Below the pieces are notes generated by a model that had not been told where the DNA came from, made no database searches, and saw only the letters and a program-made list of their open reading frames with translations. Shown in pieces: positions 25,289-33,760 of a DNA stretch of 56,861 nucleotides. Made by a program: the position numbers and the translations under genes. Origin of the DNA: Tamlana sp. 2_MG-2023 (GTDB lineage Bacteria > Bacteroidota > Bacteroidia > Flavobacteriales > Flavobacteriaceae); contig NZ_JAUOSF010000012.1 in assembly GCF_030548465.1 (NCBI RefSeq), positions 1-56,861 of the forward strand. Direction: 5' to 3'. The stretch's first letter is position 1, and every line of letters starts with the position of its first letter.

Positions 25289-25917
25289 GATTTATTTAAC
25301 CTCAAACCTCTATACACACATGCATTGAATCTATGACATTCAATAACATCGCTGTTGATATTTTTGTATAGGGTTTCTTCTAGCTCTATAATCAATTTTA
25401 GAGGGTTTAATTTTTCTGGAATGTCTATCAAATTAGCCTCTTTATCATTTTTCATAGCAAAAATTAAGACACGGTTTTGAGTATAACCTTCGGTAGTTTT
25501 TCCTTGAGCATGCTCTAAAAACGGTTTTATAGAAATTGAATCGTTTAGGTGGCTTAGTGTATGTAAGTAGAATGTACAGTCTTTTTTGTATGTATAGCTA
25601 GTAGTTTTTAGTTGAAATAAACCTGAATCAAGTTCAATTAAATCTGAAAAGACAAAACTATAATCACTCACCCAATCCTTATGTTTGTTTTTGGTGTGTT
25701 TTATACTTTTTAAGGCTTTTAATGTTTTTGAAAAATCTCTAGTCGCAATTAATTTCGGGCTTTCCTTTGTAGTATTGGTCGTATCTGTTTTTGTTTGAGC
25801 GTTAATGCTATCAATAATGATTTCTTTGGTTATACTAGAGGCTATTCTATTTGCCTTCTTTTTACAATTTAAAAAAAGTAAACTAAACGATAGAAAAATA
25901 ATTTTATATGTTTTCAT
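25285..25917 (-). CDS. lipoprotein of unknown function
   Basis: 210 aa with a signal peptide and lipobox-like LFLNC (Cys ~18) followed by KKK. The mature region has a Thr/Lys-rich linker, then a compact domain with WVSDYSFVFSDLIELDSGLF and four cysteines (CTFYLH, CHRFNAC). It begins 1 nt after the stop of the gene remnant at 25919-26236 and overlaps the next gene by 4 nt. This places it as the immediate partner of whatever that remnant once encoded. An immunity lipoprotein for a lost toxin is the simplest reading, unproven. Confidence 0.6.
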   Translation of the reverse strand: MKTYKIIFLSFSLLFLNCKKKANRIASSITKEIIIDSINAQTKTDTTNTTKESPKLIATRDFSKTLKALKSIKHTKNKHKDWVSDYSFVFSDLIELDSGLFQLKTTSYTYKKDCTFYLHTLSHLNDSISIKPFLEHAQGKTTEGYTQNRVLIFAMKNDKEANLIDIPEKLNPLKLIIELEETLYKNINSDVIECHRFNACVYRGLRLNKS

Positions 25918-25918
25918 C

Positions 25919-26236
25919 TTATTTCTTTTTATTACGTAATTGATAAAGTTCTAGTTGCATTGGGAAGTTAGATCTATAAAGCCTTATGTTTTGTAATAAT
26001 TTCACGTTTTCTAAATTATTTTCTTGATATTCCATAACCCCAACTATCTGATCTATAAACTGAAATTTAAAAGTTTCATTGTCTTTGTTTACTATTATTG
26101 TAAAGTAGTGATAATCTGCATTATAAGCACCGATAAAAGCGTAATAACCATCATCTGGGTATTTACTTTTCATATATTCAATAGGGCTTACTTTAAAACT
26201 CTTTAGAACATTATCTGTATTTCCGGCTCTACCGGT
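25919..26236 (-). pseudogene. 3' remnant of a larger gene, possibly a toxin C-terminus
   Basis: The reading frame is open leftwards from the junction at 26236/26237 and has no start codon of its own until Met at 26173. Translation gives TGRAGNTDNVLKSFKVSPIE, then YMKSKYPDDGYYAFIGAYNA and a basic end RNKKK. The frame remains open upstream only to 26251, inside the tssC fragment of the opposite strand, where a stop occurs. This indicates that the 5' part was replaced by recombination. If expressed from the internal ATG it would be an 84-aa protein. The toxin identity is inference from the lipoprotein partner next to it. Confidence 0.55.
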
Positions 26237-26326
26237 CCTCGTTAAAACTTCTTAATTCGTATGGATGGGAAAATAGGAGATTCAGGAAAAGCTAATACCT
26301 GGGAAGCGGCTTATGAGCAGGGGTAG
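26237..26326 (+). pseudogene. duplicated 3' end of tssC (30 codons)
   Basis: Ninety bases aligning in frame with the last 30 codons of the tssC ending at 23347. From NF it reads LIRMDGKIGDSGKANTWEAA then YEQG-stop, against SWEAAYEQG in the intact gene. The second and third aligned codons are degraded (CGT TAA in place of GCT AAA), giving a stop. It cannot be a gene. Together with the immunity-like gene following on the other strand, it forms a ~690-bp block duplicated from 23260-23950. Confidence 0.85.
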
Positions 26327-26354
26327 GGGAAACCAAAGTATGTAGTTTGTAAGG

Positions 26355-26930
26355 TTATTTCACTTTTAATTTATATTGATAAAATTTAGAGTCTTTTTCA
26401 GCTTTCATCGGTTTTATTGTATCCAGTGAATTTTCTTTTAAGATTACATCGTAGATATAATCTTGAGGTGTATATTCTTTTGTAATAGGAAAAATAATTT
26501 CTTTTGTTTTTGGAAGGTATTCAAAAGTGATATCTCTAAGTCTTTTATCATTAGAAACAATCACATAGTATTTTAATATTTTATTTTTTTTAATAAAAAC
26601 TAAATGAAGCTCAGTTTCAAGATTAGTATTTCCGCCAACTCCAATTAACAAATAAATATTTGTTGTTATATGTTTTATATGGCGTGCAGAAAATGAAATA
26701 TCTATAGGACTATAGCCATTATCTTCTTTAAAGTCGAATAGTGGGGTATGATATGAAAACTTTAGTTTATAGCCTTTGTTTCTAACAATAACGCTATCTC
26801 TACCTTCTCCAAAACCAATAAAGTTTTCAGCGATTACTTTGCCGTCATTTGATTTTATTTCATAACTTCTTTGCGCATGAGTTGTAAAAAAGTTTATAGC
26901 TAAAATGAGGGTCAGAATTATTTTTTTCAT
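26355..26930 (-). CDS. putative periplasmic immunity protein
   Basis: 191 aa from the ATG at 26930, which gives a clean signal peptide ending THAQ and matches the start of its duplicate at 23950. An upstream in-frame start would overlap the effector gene. It lies 8 nt behind the probable effector on the same strand. A periplasmic protein in that position is what is expected for immunity to a cell-wall-directed T6SS effector. The sequence family is not recognised. It is the likely active cognate copy. Confidence 0.68.
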   Translation of the reverse strand: MKKIILTLILAINFFTTHAQRSYEIKSNDGKVIAENFIGFGEGRDSVIVRNKGYKLKFSYHTPLFDFKEDNGYSPIDISFSARHIKHITTNIYLLIGVGGNTNLETELHLVFIKKNKILKYYVIVSNDKRLRDITFEYLPKTKEIIFPITKEYTPQDYIYDVILKENSLDTIKPMKAEKDSKFYQYKLKVK

Positions 26931-26938
26931 GGTATGAT

Positions 26939-28348
26939 TTATTTTGTAAAATGTTTGCCTAATAAAATATAACGCCAAGCTACCCATCTATGATAACATT
27001 TGTTTTTGATGAGATTTAAGTCATTATCAGAATCAGTATAATCCTCATCTAAAAAATTAGCATTAGATTTTTTTCTATACCGGTTAATTTCTGCATTTCC
27101 TTGTTCGCTGGTTTTTTGTATTTTAATATAACCGAAAAACACCTGTTGGTTAAGGGTTAATTTGCCCCAACCTATATTCTGAGCACTTTTGGCGGTATAA
27201 TCAAAAGCATTGGCATATATAGCACAAGCTCCTTCTATCGCAGCATCCATGTTTTTAAAAATAACAGGGTAAACATTAATTATTTTTTCGTTATCAGCAT
27301 CCTCACTTCGAGTTCTAGTAGAGCCATCTGGAAATCTCGTTATGGCATATTTACCATTAAAAGGTGTTGGTATAGTGAAACCGTTTGTTTCTTTCACGAT
27401 GGTTCCAGCAGAGTTAAATGTATTATCCAAATAGCCTTTGTTTCTTAGAGTAACAACTTGCTTCTCAAAAAAATCTAATCCAAAAGCTATAAAAGAATCT
27501 ACTTTAGCATCTAAGTTTGTACTAGAGCCTTGACTACAGGTTGCATTCATACCTTCTCCAACAGCATAGGTATATAATACAGAAGGAGGGATGTTATATT
27601 TATTTCCTGCTTTTTCAAAAGCCGCAATTATTCTTTTTCTGTTTTTTTCATTTCCAAATTCTCCTCTTATAGACCATTTGAAGAGGTAAGTTAGGTATAC
27701 GCTATTAAAATAACTATCTATTTGTTTTTTATCAGAAAAATCTAACTCTTCAGAATCATCTTCAAACCATTTTTGATATTTTAAGATATCTAATCGTTCT
27801 CCACTGGTATAAGCGATTTTTTTTCCATTTTCATTTTTCTCTAATAAATAGCCTTTCTCTTTATCAATTTTAAATTCGTCTGGTTTTCCAAATCCTATAG
27901 GCTTTAATTGGTCTTCAGTTTCAGCAGGCAAATTTTCTTTAATAATAGTGTTTTCATCTTTCATTTTAAGATTAAAAAAGTAGGTGAGCGGCGCTTCTTT
28001 ATCAAACCATTTTGGATTTACATAGAAGTGCTCAAACGTCGTTTTGTTTGAAGCTGTTTTTGCTGTTATTTTGATAGTTTCTTCGTTATCATCCTTAATA
28101 TCAACAGTTGCTCCTTCATCATTTTTAGCAAAAACCTCTATTTCAAGCTCAGTCTCATCGTCTATGCCTTCAGTTTCAACCACGATCTTTAAGTTTTCAC
28201 CATAAAATGCTGTTTTTGTACTTCCGTCTTCTTGTTTCTGTACTTTATCTATTGAATCTAGCCACACACTAGATTTAACATCTATAATTTCAAAAGTTGT
28301 AGTCGCTACAACCTCATTGTTTTCAACGAGTTCTAAAGTGTTTTTCAT
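26939..28348 (-). CDS. probable Hcp-associated T6SS effector, lysozyme-like
   Basis: 469 aa, no signal peptide. Residues ~1-150 are beta-rich and acidic, reminiscent of the Hcp2 C-terminal extension encoded just before it. From about 235 onward comes a helical domain with NKYNIPPSVLYTYAVGEGMN, which has the layout of lytic transglycosylase/lysozyme active sites (IPPSLLYAIAxxES), pointing to E265 as catalytic acid. A later block (AIEGACAIYANAF, QQVFFGYIKIQ) fits the helical core of such folds. It starts 3 nt after Hcp2 and is followed by the putative immunity gene. Predicted cargo degrading peptidoglycan in rival cells; enzyme class is inferred. Confidence 0.6.
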   Translation of the reverse strand: MKNTLELVENNEVVATTTFEIIDVKSSVWLDSIDKVQKQEDGSTKTAFYGENLKIVVETEGIDDETELEIEVFAKNDEGATVDIKDDNEETIKITAKTASNKTTFEHFYVNPKWFDKEAPLTYFFNLKMKDENTIIKENLPAETEDQLKPIGFGKPDEFKIDKEKGYLLEKNENGKKIAYTSGERLDILKYQKWFEDDSEELDFSDKKQIDSYFNSVYLTYLFKWSIRGEFGNEKNRKRIIAAFEKAGNKYNIPPSVLYTYAVGEGMNATCSQGSSTNLDAKVDSFIAFGLDFFEKQVVTLRNKGYLDNTFNSAGTIVKETNGFTIPTPFNGKYAITRFPDGSTRTRSEDADNEKIINVYPVIFKNMDAAIEGACAIYANAFDYTAKSAQNIGWGKLTLNQQVFFGYIKIQKTSEQGNAEINRYRKKSNANFLDEDYTDSDNDLNLIKNKCYHRWVAWRYILLGKHFTK

Positions 28349-28351
28349 GAT

Positions 28352-29047
28352 TTAATTTTGCTTTACAACTTCTAATTCAATGGTTTCGTCATTACTCTCT
28401 ATTTTATAATCCATTGAGTCGTTTTCTAGAAGTACACCTTGATATTTGAAATCTTTTATTTTATCTTTTAAGTTGATCTTAATAATGTCACCTATCTTGT
28501 TTTCTGATTTTATAATGACATTGATAATGTCTCCAATATTATATTTTTGAACCCTATTCCCTTGCTTATTTGTGGTATAAAAATCAATAATTTTTGGAAT
28601 TGGTTCTTCTGTATTATTTAAAAGAGTAGGTTCAACTTCGGGACGTAAAAATGTCTCTCTCCAAGTCGCAGAATAAACCCCTTCAGAGGAAGAAGCTTCA
28701 ACACCAGCACTTGTAATTTCTAAAGTTTCAGCCATGGGTTCTGAGCCGCTTGAAGAAAAGGCATTTTTCCAATTAACTAGATGGCAATCGTAAAAATAAA
28801 GTTTACGAGTTTTTCCGCCTAAAATAATAGGGTAGATATGTATTTCTATTTGTTTCGGTTGGTTAGGTGCAAATGACCAATCGGCGAGTTCTAAATCTTT
28901 TCTTGTTTCGATTTTAAGGCTTAAACCTATGAAAACTGGTTTCTGTGAAGGTCTGCCACTACGGTCTGCTTGTTGGTTAAATCCGAAGTTAAACCAAAGA
29001 ATGTTTACTTCTTTTCTGTCTATTATTAATTTTGCATGTACACTCAT
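28352..29047 (-). CDS. tssD: Hcp-family tube protein with C-terminal extension (Hcp2)
   Basis: 231 aa. Residues ~1-133 match the Bacteroidetes TssD fold, including QQADRSGRPSQKP (compare QETDATGRPSSVT in the 129-aa Hcp at 36487) and the SGSEPMAETLEI strand region. Residues ~134-231 form an extra beta-rich domain absent from Hcp1. It heads the cassette Hcp2-effector-immunity, with gaps of 3 and 8 nt. Extended Hcp proteins carry or dock effectors at the tube tip; here the extension may bind the N-terminal domain of the following protein. It is separated from the upstream operon by a terminator. Confidence 0.82.
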   Translation of the reverse strand: MSVHAKLIIDRKEVNILWFNFGFNQQADRSGRPSQKPVFIGLSLKIETRKDLELADWSFAPNQPKQIEIHIYPIILGGKTRKLYFYDCHLVNWKNAFSSSGSEPMAETLEITSAGVEASSSEGVYSATWRETFLRPEVEPTLLNNTEEPIPKIIDFYTTNKQGNRVQKYNIGDIINVIIKSENKIGDIIKINLKDKIKDFKYQGVLLENDSMDYKIESNDETIELEVVKQN

Positions 29048-29097
29048 ACTAGCTTAAAATAATGCACTTTAATTTATTAGCTTATAATCTTTCCAAA

Positions 29098-29135
29098 AAG
29101 AAAAAAACCTCCTAATCTAAACAGATAGGAGGTTT
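29098..29135 (-). terminator. terminator after the clpV-TonB receptor-DUF5689 genes
   Basis: A 10-bp perfect stem (29105-29114 with 29126-29135) is followed on the minus strand by about seven T. It lies 13 nt after the stop at 29149 and separates that operon from the Hcp2 cassette. Confidence 0.85.
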
Positions 29136-29148
29136 GATTTTCATAGTA

Positions 29149-30585
29149 TTACTGAATAGGATCTTCTGTTACTAAGATATTATCAATTTGATATTCTGTA
29201 GTAGCGGCAGTACTACCTTTCTTATATCTAAAACCTATTCTGAAATGCTCTAAATCTTGTGGAATCGTGATGGTAGTTTCTATGGGAATAAAACCGTTAG
29301 TTTCATTTAAAGGCACTACATCTTCAATTTCATTGGCTTCATCAAAATTAATAGTTTGTCCTGTAACATCATCAATTATAAATAGTTTTAGGTTATCACT
29401 GTTGTGTTTATTAACGTTAATGTCGAAAGCTAATTTTAATGTACGCGTTTGATCAATTGTAATGGCTTCAGTAATTAACCAAGCATCATAGATTGAGCTT
29501 GGACCACCTTGTTCTATTTCGGCAAAAATATTATCATCAGTTATTTGTGCCTTCCAAAAGAGTAGCAGCTCAGGGTTGGATATATTGATGTTTTCCCATT
29601 GGTTTAGAACAAATACATCGTCAATGTTGTTAACGTTTTGAAAATCTTCAGAAAGTAGGACACCTGGTGCTAAAACCGCTTCTTCGATTACACATCGAGG
29701 TCCATCAAACACAATATCATCACGATCTCTAATCACTAAAGTGTTTGAAGACAGAATGGCTGTTATACTACCTTGTCCTTCAGGAAATACTCTAGAATTA
29801 AAGTTTGAACTGGTACTATTTTGTAAGTCAATTGAAAGTCCAGTGTCACAATCGGTTAAGGCTTTAATAACATGGGTGCCATCAACACTAATTGTGTTAT
29901 CTGTACCAGCATAAGTACTCTCTAATAGGTCTTCTCTTAATTGGATGTTTTCTAAAGTTACTAAAATTGTTGGAAGCGTTCCTTGTTGTATTTGCTCGAT
30001 AGTTAGCAGTTTTGGTACAATGCTTTGAATATTTTGTGTAGCAATAATAAAATCTTCAAAATTTTCACTAGAAATAGGGGTTATTGACTGGCTAGCTTGA
30101 TCATAAGTTCCAATATGAATGGTGTTTCCTATTTTTTGCATGCCAAGACCGTTTAGTTTAACTTGTACCTCTTGACCAACACTTAGGGTACGATAAATGT
30201 CATCAACATCCACATCGATAACAACACCACGGGTAGGTTCATTGGCTTTATCTTGAATGTATATTTGATGATTTATATTTCTATCATAATCACTAGAGAT
30301 CACAAATCCCGAAGTCATTAATTGTTCAGGTAATAACGTCGTTTCAGCAAAAGCGATGACATCTTCGGTATAAAAACCCTCGATTTCTGATAGATCGGTA
30401 ACCGTAAAGTTTGTAATTTCTTCTTTGTTTTCCTCGTCATCAACATCTTCATCAGTATCTTCGTCAATAGTCTCTTCATTTTCAATGTCTAGATCGGGGA
30501 TTGAAATATCGTCATCCGCACATGAAATAACGGTTGTAATGATAATAAAAAGGGCAATAATTGGTTTTAATAGGTTGTTTTTCAT
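29149..30585 (-). CDS. DUF5689-type surface lipoprotein
   Basis: 478 aa. The lipobox VISC (Cys ~22) is followed by ADDD and a long acidic linker, an arrangement typical of Bacteroidetes lipoproteins exported to the cell surface. The middle part (about 58-295) fits DUF5689 (FYTEDVIAFAETTLLPEQ, GFVISSDYDRN). The C-terminal ~165 residues resemble a choice-of-anchor jelly-roll domain (LLSEDFQNVNN to YQIDNILVTE). It lies 12 nt behind the TonB-dependent receptor and is probably its outer-membrane partner. DUF5689-receptor pairs are common in flavobacteria; the ligand is unknown. Confidence 0.8.
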   Translation of the reverse strand: MKNNLLKPIIALFIIITTVISCADDDISIPDLDIENEETIDEDTDEDVDDEENKEEITNFTVTDLSEIEGFYTEDVIAFAETTLLPEQLMTSGFVISSDYDRNINHQIYIQDKANEPTRGVVIDVDVDDIYRTLSVGQEVQVKLNGLGMQKIGNTIHIGTYDQASQSITPISSENFEDFIIATQNIQSIVPKLLTIEQIQQGTLPTILVTLENIQLREDLLESTYAGTDNTISVDGTHVIKALTDCDTGLSIDLQNSTSSNFNSRVFPEGQGSITAILSSNTLVIRDRDDIVFDGPRCVIEEAVLAPGVLLSEDFQNVNNIDDVFVLNQWENINISNPELLLFWKAQITDDNIFAEIEQGGPSSIYDAWLITEAITIDQTRTLKLAFDINVNKHNSDNLKLFIIDDVTGQTINFDEANEIEDVVPLNETNGFIPIETTITIPQDLEHFRIGFRYKKGSTAATTEYQIDNILVTEDPIQ

Positions 30586-30597
30586 TGTTTTTTTTAT

Positions 30598-33500
30598 TTA
30601 AAATCTATAATATATGTTTACAAAATAAGTAGCGCCGTACCCTTTCCAGAAGCGATTTCCGTATAAAGGTTGTTGGCGTTTAGCATCTTCTAAAAGGGTG
30701 TCGTATTTTAATTGACCTTTGGTTTCAAACCCTGCGATGTTATGATTTTGACCTAAGGCATTGTTTACTCCAGCCTTAAACCCAATTTGGTTTTCTTTAA
30801 TTTTCCAATATTTTCCACCAAAAAGATTTATGGTGAGGTAGTTTTCTATGGTGTTTTGTTTTAATATATAAGCAGCATACTCCGGATTGTAATTAGAGAA
30901 AATAGCATCGTTTGTATCTAAGAAGAAGTCACGTGTTCTTAGATATGGGTTAACATCAAGGTAGTTATCGGCGAAATAATTTCCCATCACTTCAAACCAC
31001 CAATGGTCTTCATCTCTGTATTCAAAACCAAGAGAAAATACCTGAGTTGGTGTGCTAGACACATGATAGTCTTGTAAAAAAGCCTCACCTAAATCAAGTA
31101 CTCCACTCCCTGAAATGATATAATGTAGTTCTGGGTTATTTGTATATATAAAATTACCCATAGCCACGGCAGTTTTTAATTTGAGTGATTTAAGAATGGG
31201 GTATGAAGCACCTATTTCTATGCCCATATATCTTTTATCTATATTTGTTAGTACTTCTTGAATGGTTGAGGAGGCTTCGTTATTAATGCTATTTCCTGCA
31301 AAAGTTTTATTAGAAATACCACCTGATTGAGTATTTAAATAACCTGCTACCTGGGCGTTGAATTTAGCACCGTTGTATGTGTATTTTAATTCGGAAGAAA
31401 AGTTACTAGATTGATCAATTTCAATAAGTTCAGGAGCTTGGATTAAATCTGATACTGTTGATATGCCATGAAGATCTCGGGGGTTATCACTTTCCCTAGC
31501 ATTTAAAAACATGTGGTTTAGCATAGGTGCGTTGTTGCCGTATAATGCACGAAGGCCAATGCTGTGTTTCGGATTTAATTTGACACTTAAACCTCCTTTG
31601 AAATTGTAATCTAAAAACGTGTAAGTGTTTCCTTTTCCGTAGGATAAATATGGAGATCTCCCATTTTGATATTTGCCCACTCTATAGTTGTTAGAATGGG
31701 TGATATCTGCGCCTAAAAAAGCATCAAATTGTTCATATTTGTAACGGGCTTGAATAAAAGCATTAAAGGCTCTTCGGTTTAATTCATAATGATATCTAAA
31801 AGTTTCATTGGCTTGAACAATTCTATTTGGATTCAATAAATCGGATTGTATCGCATCTCCTGTTCCGTCACTAGTATTAACATCCAAATAACCTGATCCT
31901 CCTAATAGGTTATCCATTTGCGCGTATTGATTGGTAACGTAACTAGAATACCCAAAAGCGGCATTTAAGTTTATTAAGCTGTTTATTCTTATATCAGCGA
32001 TCGAATTGATATTGAAATTGGAATGTTTAACGACCTCATCATATAGGGCGTAAGTTGAGGTGTTTAAACCACTATTTATGTTATATTGAAATAGTTCAAT
32101 CCAGTTAATTTGTCCATCTTGTTGGAATGCTTGTTGAGCCAAAACAGCGCCTTCATAATCCGGATTGTTTTCATCGGCTAAGAAAAAACTAGGAAGTTTT
32201 GTATAAAAACTGGGGTCGGGGTTTTCTCCATTAGAAGGTGTAATTTGATTGGATCCATCGATACTAGCGCCTAGAAAATCAATACTACTTCTTGAATTAG
32301 TGCCAAAATTATAGGAGATATTCGTTTGTACTTTAACACGGGCACCAACATTAAGATAGTGGTTCAACATTAAATAAGGCTGAGAGATCTTCTGCTTTGT
32401 AGAATTTGTAATGTCATCATTTAATTCGCCCCAGTAACTGTTGTATTTGTGATCTTTTAGATGAAATACTTCGTTAGTATTTGCAGATCTTCCGCTGCGA
32501 CTGGTGCTATTAAAAAAGCCTGTAAAATTAATAGCGTTGCTGCTGTTTATTTGTTTTTCTGCACTTATTAGAAATGAGTTAGAATCATAAGGTGTTCCGT
32601 CAAAATAACCCTCATTAAAAGCAGTTCTTTTTGATGCTGAAACGGCTAGTGAAAAGCCTTTAGGAGACACTCCGGTAGCGTAAGTGGCTTGAATGCCGTG
32701 TGAATAACGTCTGTTAGATGATAAGTATGCAATTTTACCGCCTTGTCTTTGTGCTGAAGCTCTCGTATTCATGTTTAAGCTTCCCAGGTTACCACCTAAA
32801 CTGTAGTTAGAAGCTTCTAAACCGTAGCTTAAATCGTTATCTTGAAATATTTCATCGAGTCCCCCAATACCATTCCAATCTGCCGAACCGCTTAACGGAC
32901 TGTTATAAGTGATACCGTTAATTAGGACATCTCCTTCCGAAAAATCTTGTCCTCGTGCTTTAAAGAAAGCAGAACTGAATTGATAAGACGCTGTTCTTAA
33001 GAAGGTTGAATTTGAGGATTGGTAAAAAGTAGCATTGTTCGTTATAGTTGCATTACCATCGAACAATTGATCCTCTGCAAAAGTGTTTATTTGTTGATTT
33101 TCTATATCGTAAAGATCATTACCTAAAGTTATGCCGTCTATGTTTGCAATTTTTCCTGAACTAATAAATACATAGTATTTTTTAGAGGTATATCCATCCT
33201 TAGATATTTTTAATACGATAGGCCCGTCAGGAACTTGACCATTAAAAACGAACCTGCCATTTTCATCAGTTTTAGTAGTCATGTAGGCATCCACTATACT
33301 CACTCTGGCATCTGAAATAACAGCTCTTGTTTGTTTATGCGTAATAATTCCAGTGAGAGAGGTTCCTGTTAGTTTTAAATTTTCTTTTTCTGCTTTTGGC
33401 TTTTTTCTAGGGTATAATTTTATGTTTTTCACAGAAGCTTGTTTACCTTCCAGTATTTCTATATCAAATTTTCGTGAAGAGTAACCCAGCATTTCTATGA

Positions 33501-33717
33501 CGACTGTTATTTTACCTAATGGCACATTTTCTTCTAATATAAATTCTCCGAGTTCGTTAGTTTTTTGATTAGTAGTGGTATCCTCAATATATACAAGGGC
33601 ATTAACTACTGGTTTTTTAGTGGTATTATCAATAATATTACCTTTTATTGAAGCTTCTTGTGACCAGCTTGAGCAAAAAATGCCCATAAATAAAAGGGTG
33701 TAAAAAAATCTTGTCAT
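30598..33717 (-). CDS. TonB-dependent outer-membrane receptor
   Basis: 1039 aa. A signal peptide (about 1-19) is followed by two carboxypeptidase-regulatory-like beta domains (about 20-105 and 118-200), a plug region (about 225-325, with DVLINGITYNSPLSG and YSLGGNLGSLNMNTR) and a large outer-membrane barrel ending in an aromatic residue (NIYYRF). It imports a ligand using TonB energy. It starts 43 nt after the clpV stop on the same strand with no terminator between, so it may be co-transcribed with a T6SS ATPase, an unusual pairing. The ligand cannot be predicted. Confidence 0.88.
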   Translation of the reverse strand: MTRFFYTLLFMGIFCSSWSQEASIKGNIIDNTTKKPVVNALVYIEDTTTNQKTNELGEFILEENVPLGKITVVIEMLGYSSRKFDIEILEGKQASVKNIKLYPRKKPKAEKENLKLTGTSLTGIITHKQTRAVISDARVSIVDAYMTTKTDENGRFVFNGQVPDGPIVLKISKDGYTSKKYYVFISSGKIANIDGITLGNDLYDIENQQINTFAEDQLFDGNATITNNATFYQSSNSTFLRTASYQFSSAFFKARGQDFSEGDVLINGITYNSPLSGSADWNGIGGLDEIFQDNDLSYGLEASNYSLGGNLGSLNMNTRASAQRQGGKIAYLSSNRRYSHGIQATYATGVSPKGFSLAVSASKRTAFNEGYFDGTPYDSNSFLISAEKQINSSNAINFTGFFNSTSRSGRSANTNEVFHLKDHKYNSYWGELNDDITNSTKQKISQPYLMLNHYLNVGARVKVQTNISYNFGTNSRSSIDFLGASIDGSNQITPSNGENPDPSFYTKLPSFFLADENNPDYEGAVLAQQAFQQDGQINWIELFQYNINSGLNTSTYALYDEVVKHSNFNINSIADIRINSLINLNAAFGYSSYVTNQYAQMDNLLGGSGYLDVNTSDGTGDAIQSDLLNPNRIVQANETFRYHYELNRRAFNAFIQARYKYEQFDAFLGADITHSNNYRVGKYQNGRSPYLSYGKGNTYTFLDYNFKGGLSVKLNPKHSIGLRALYGNNAPMLNHMFLNARESDNPRDLHGISTVSDLIQAPELIEIDQSSNFSSELKYTYNGAKFNAQVAGYLNTQSGGISNKTFAGNSINNEASSTIQEVLTNIDKRYMGIEIGASYPILKSLKLKTAVAMGNFIYTNNPELHYIISGSGVLDLGEAFLQDYHVSSTPTQVFSLGFEYRDEDHWWFEVMGNYFADNYLDVNPYLRTRDFFLDTNDAIFSNYNPEYAAYILKQNTIENYLTINLFGGKYWKIKENQIGFKAGVNNALGQNHNIAGFETKGQLKYDTLLEDAKRQQPLYGNRFWKGYGATYFVNIYYRF

Positions 33718-33760
33718 TCGTAAATTTTATGATGTATTTTGGTTTGTTATTAATTTGAAA

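Noticed and set aside
26930-26987. Longer start for the immunity-like protein at 26987
   Set aside because: It would overlap the effector gene and place polar residues before the signal peptide; the duplicate copy starts at the position equivalent to 26930.
23375-29047. Integrated phage or conjugative element
   Set aside because: No integrase, capsid, terminase, relaxase or attachment repeats; Hcp and sheath proteins here are of the Bacteroidetes T6SS type.
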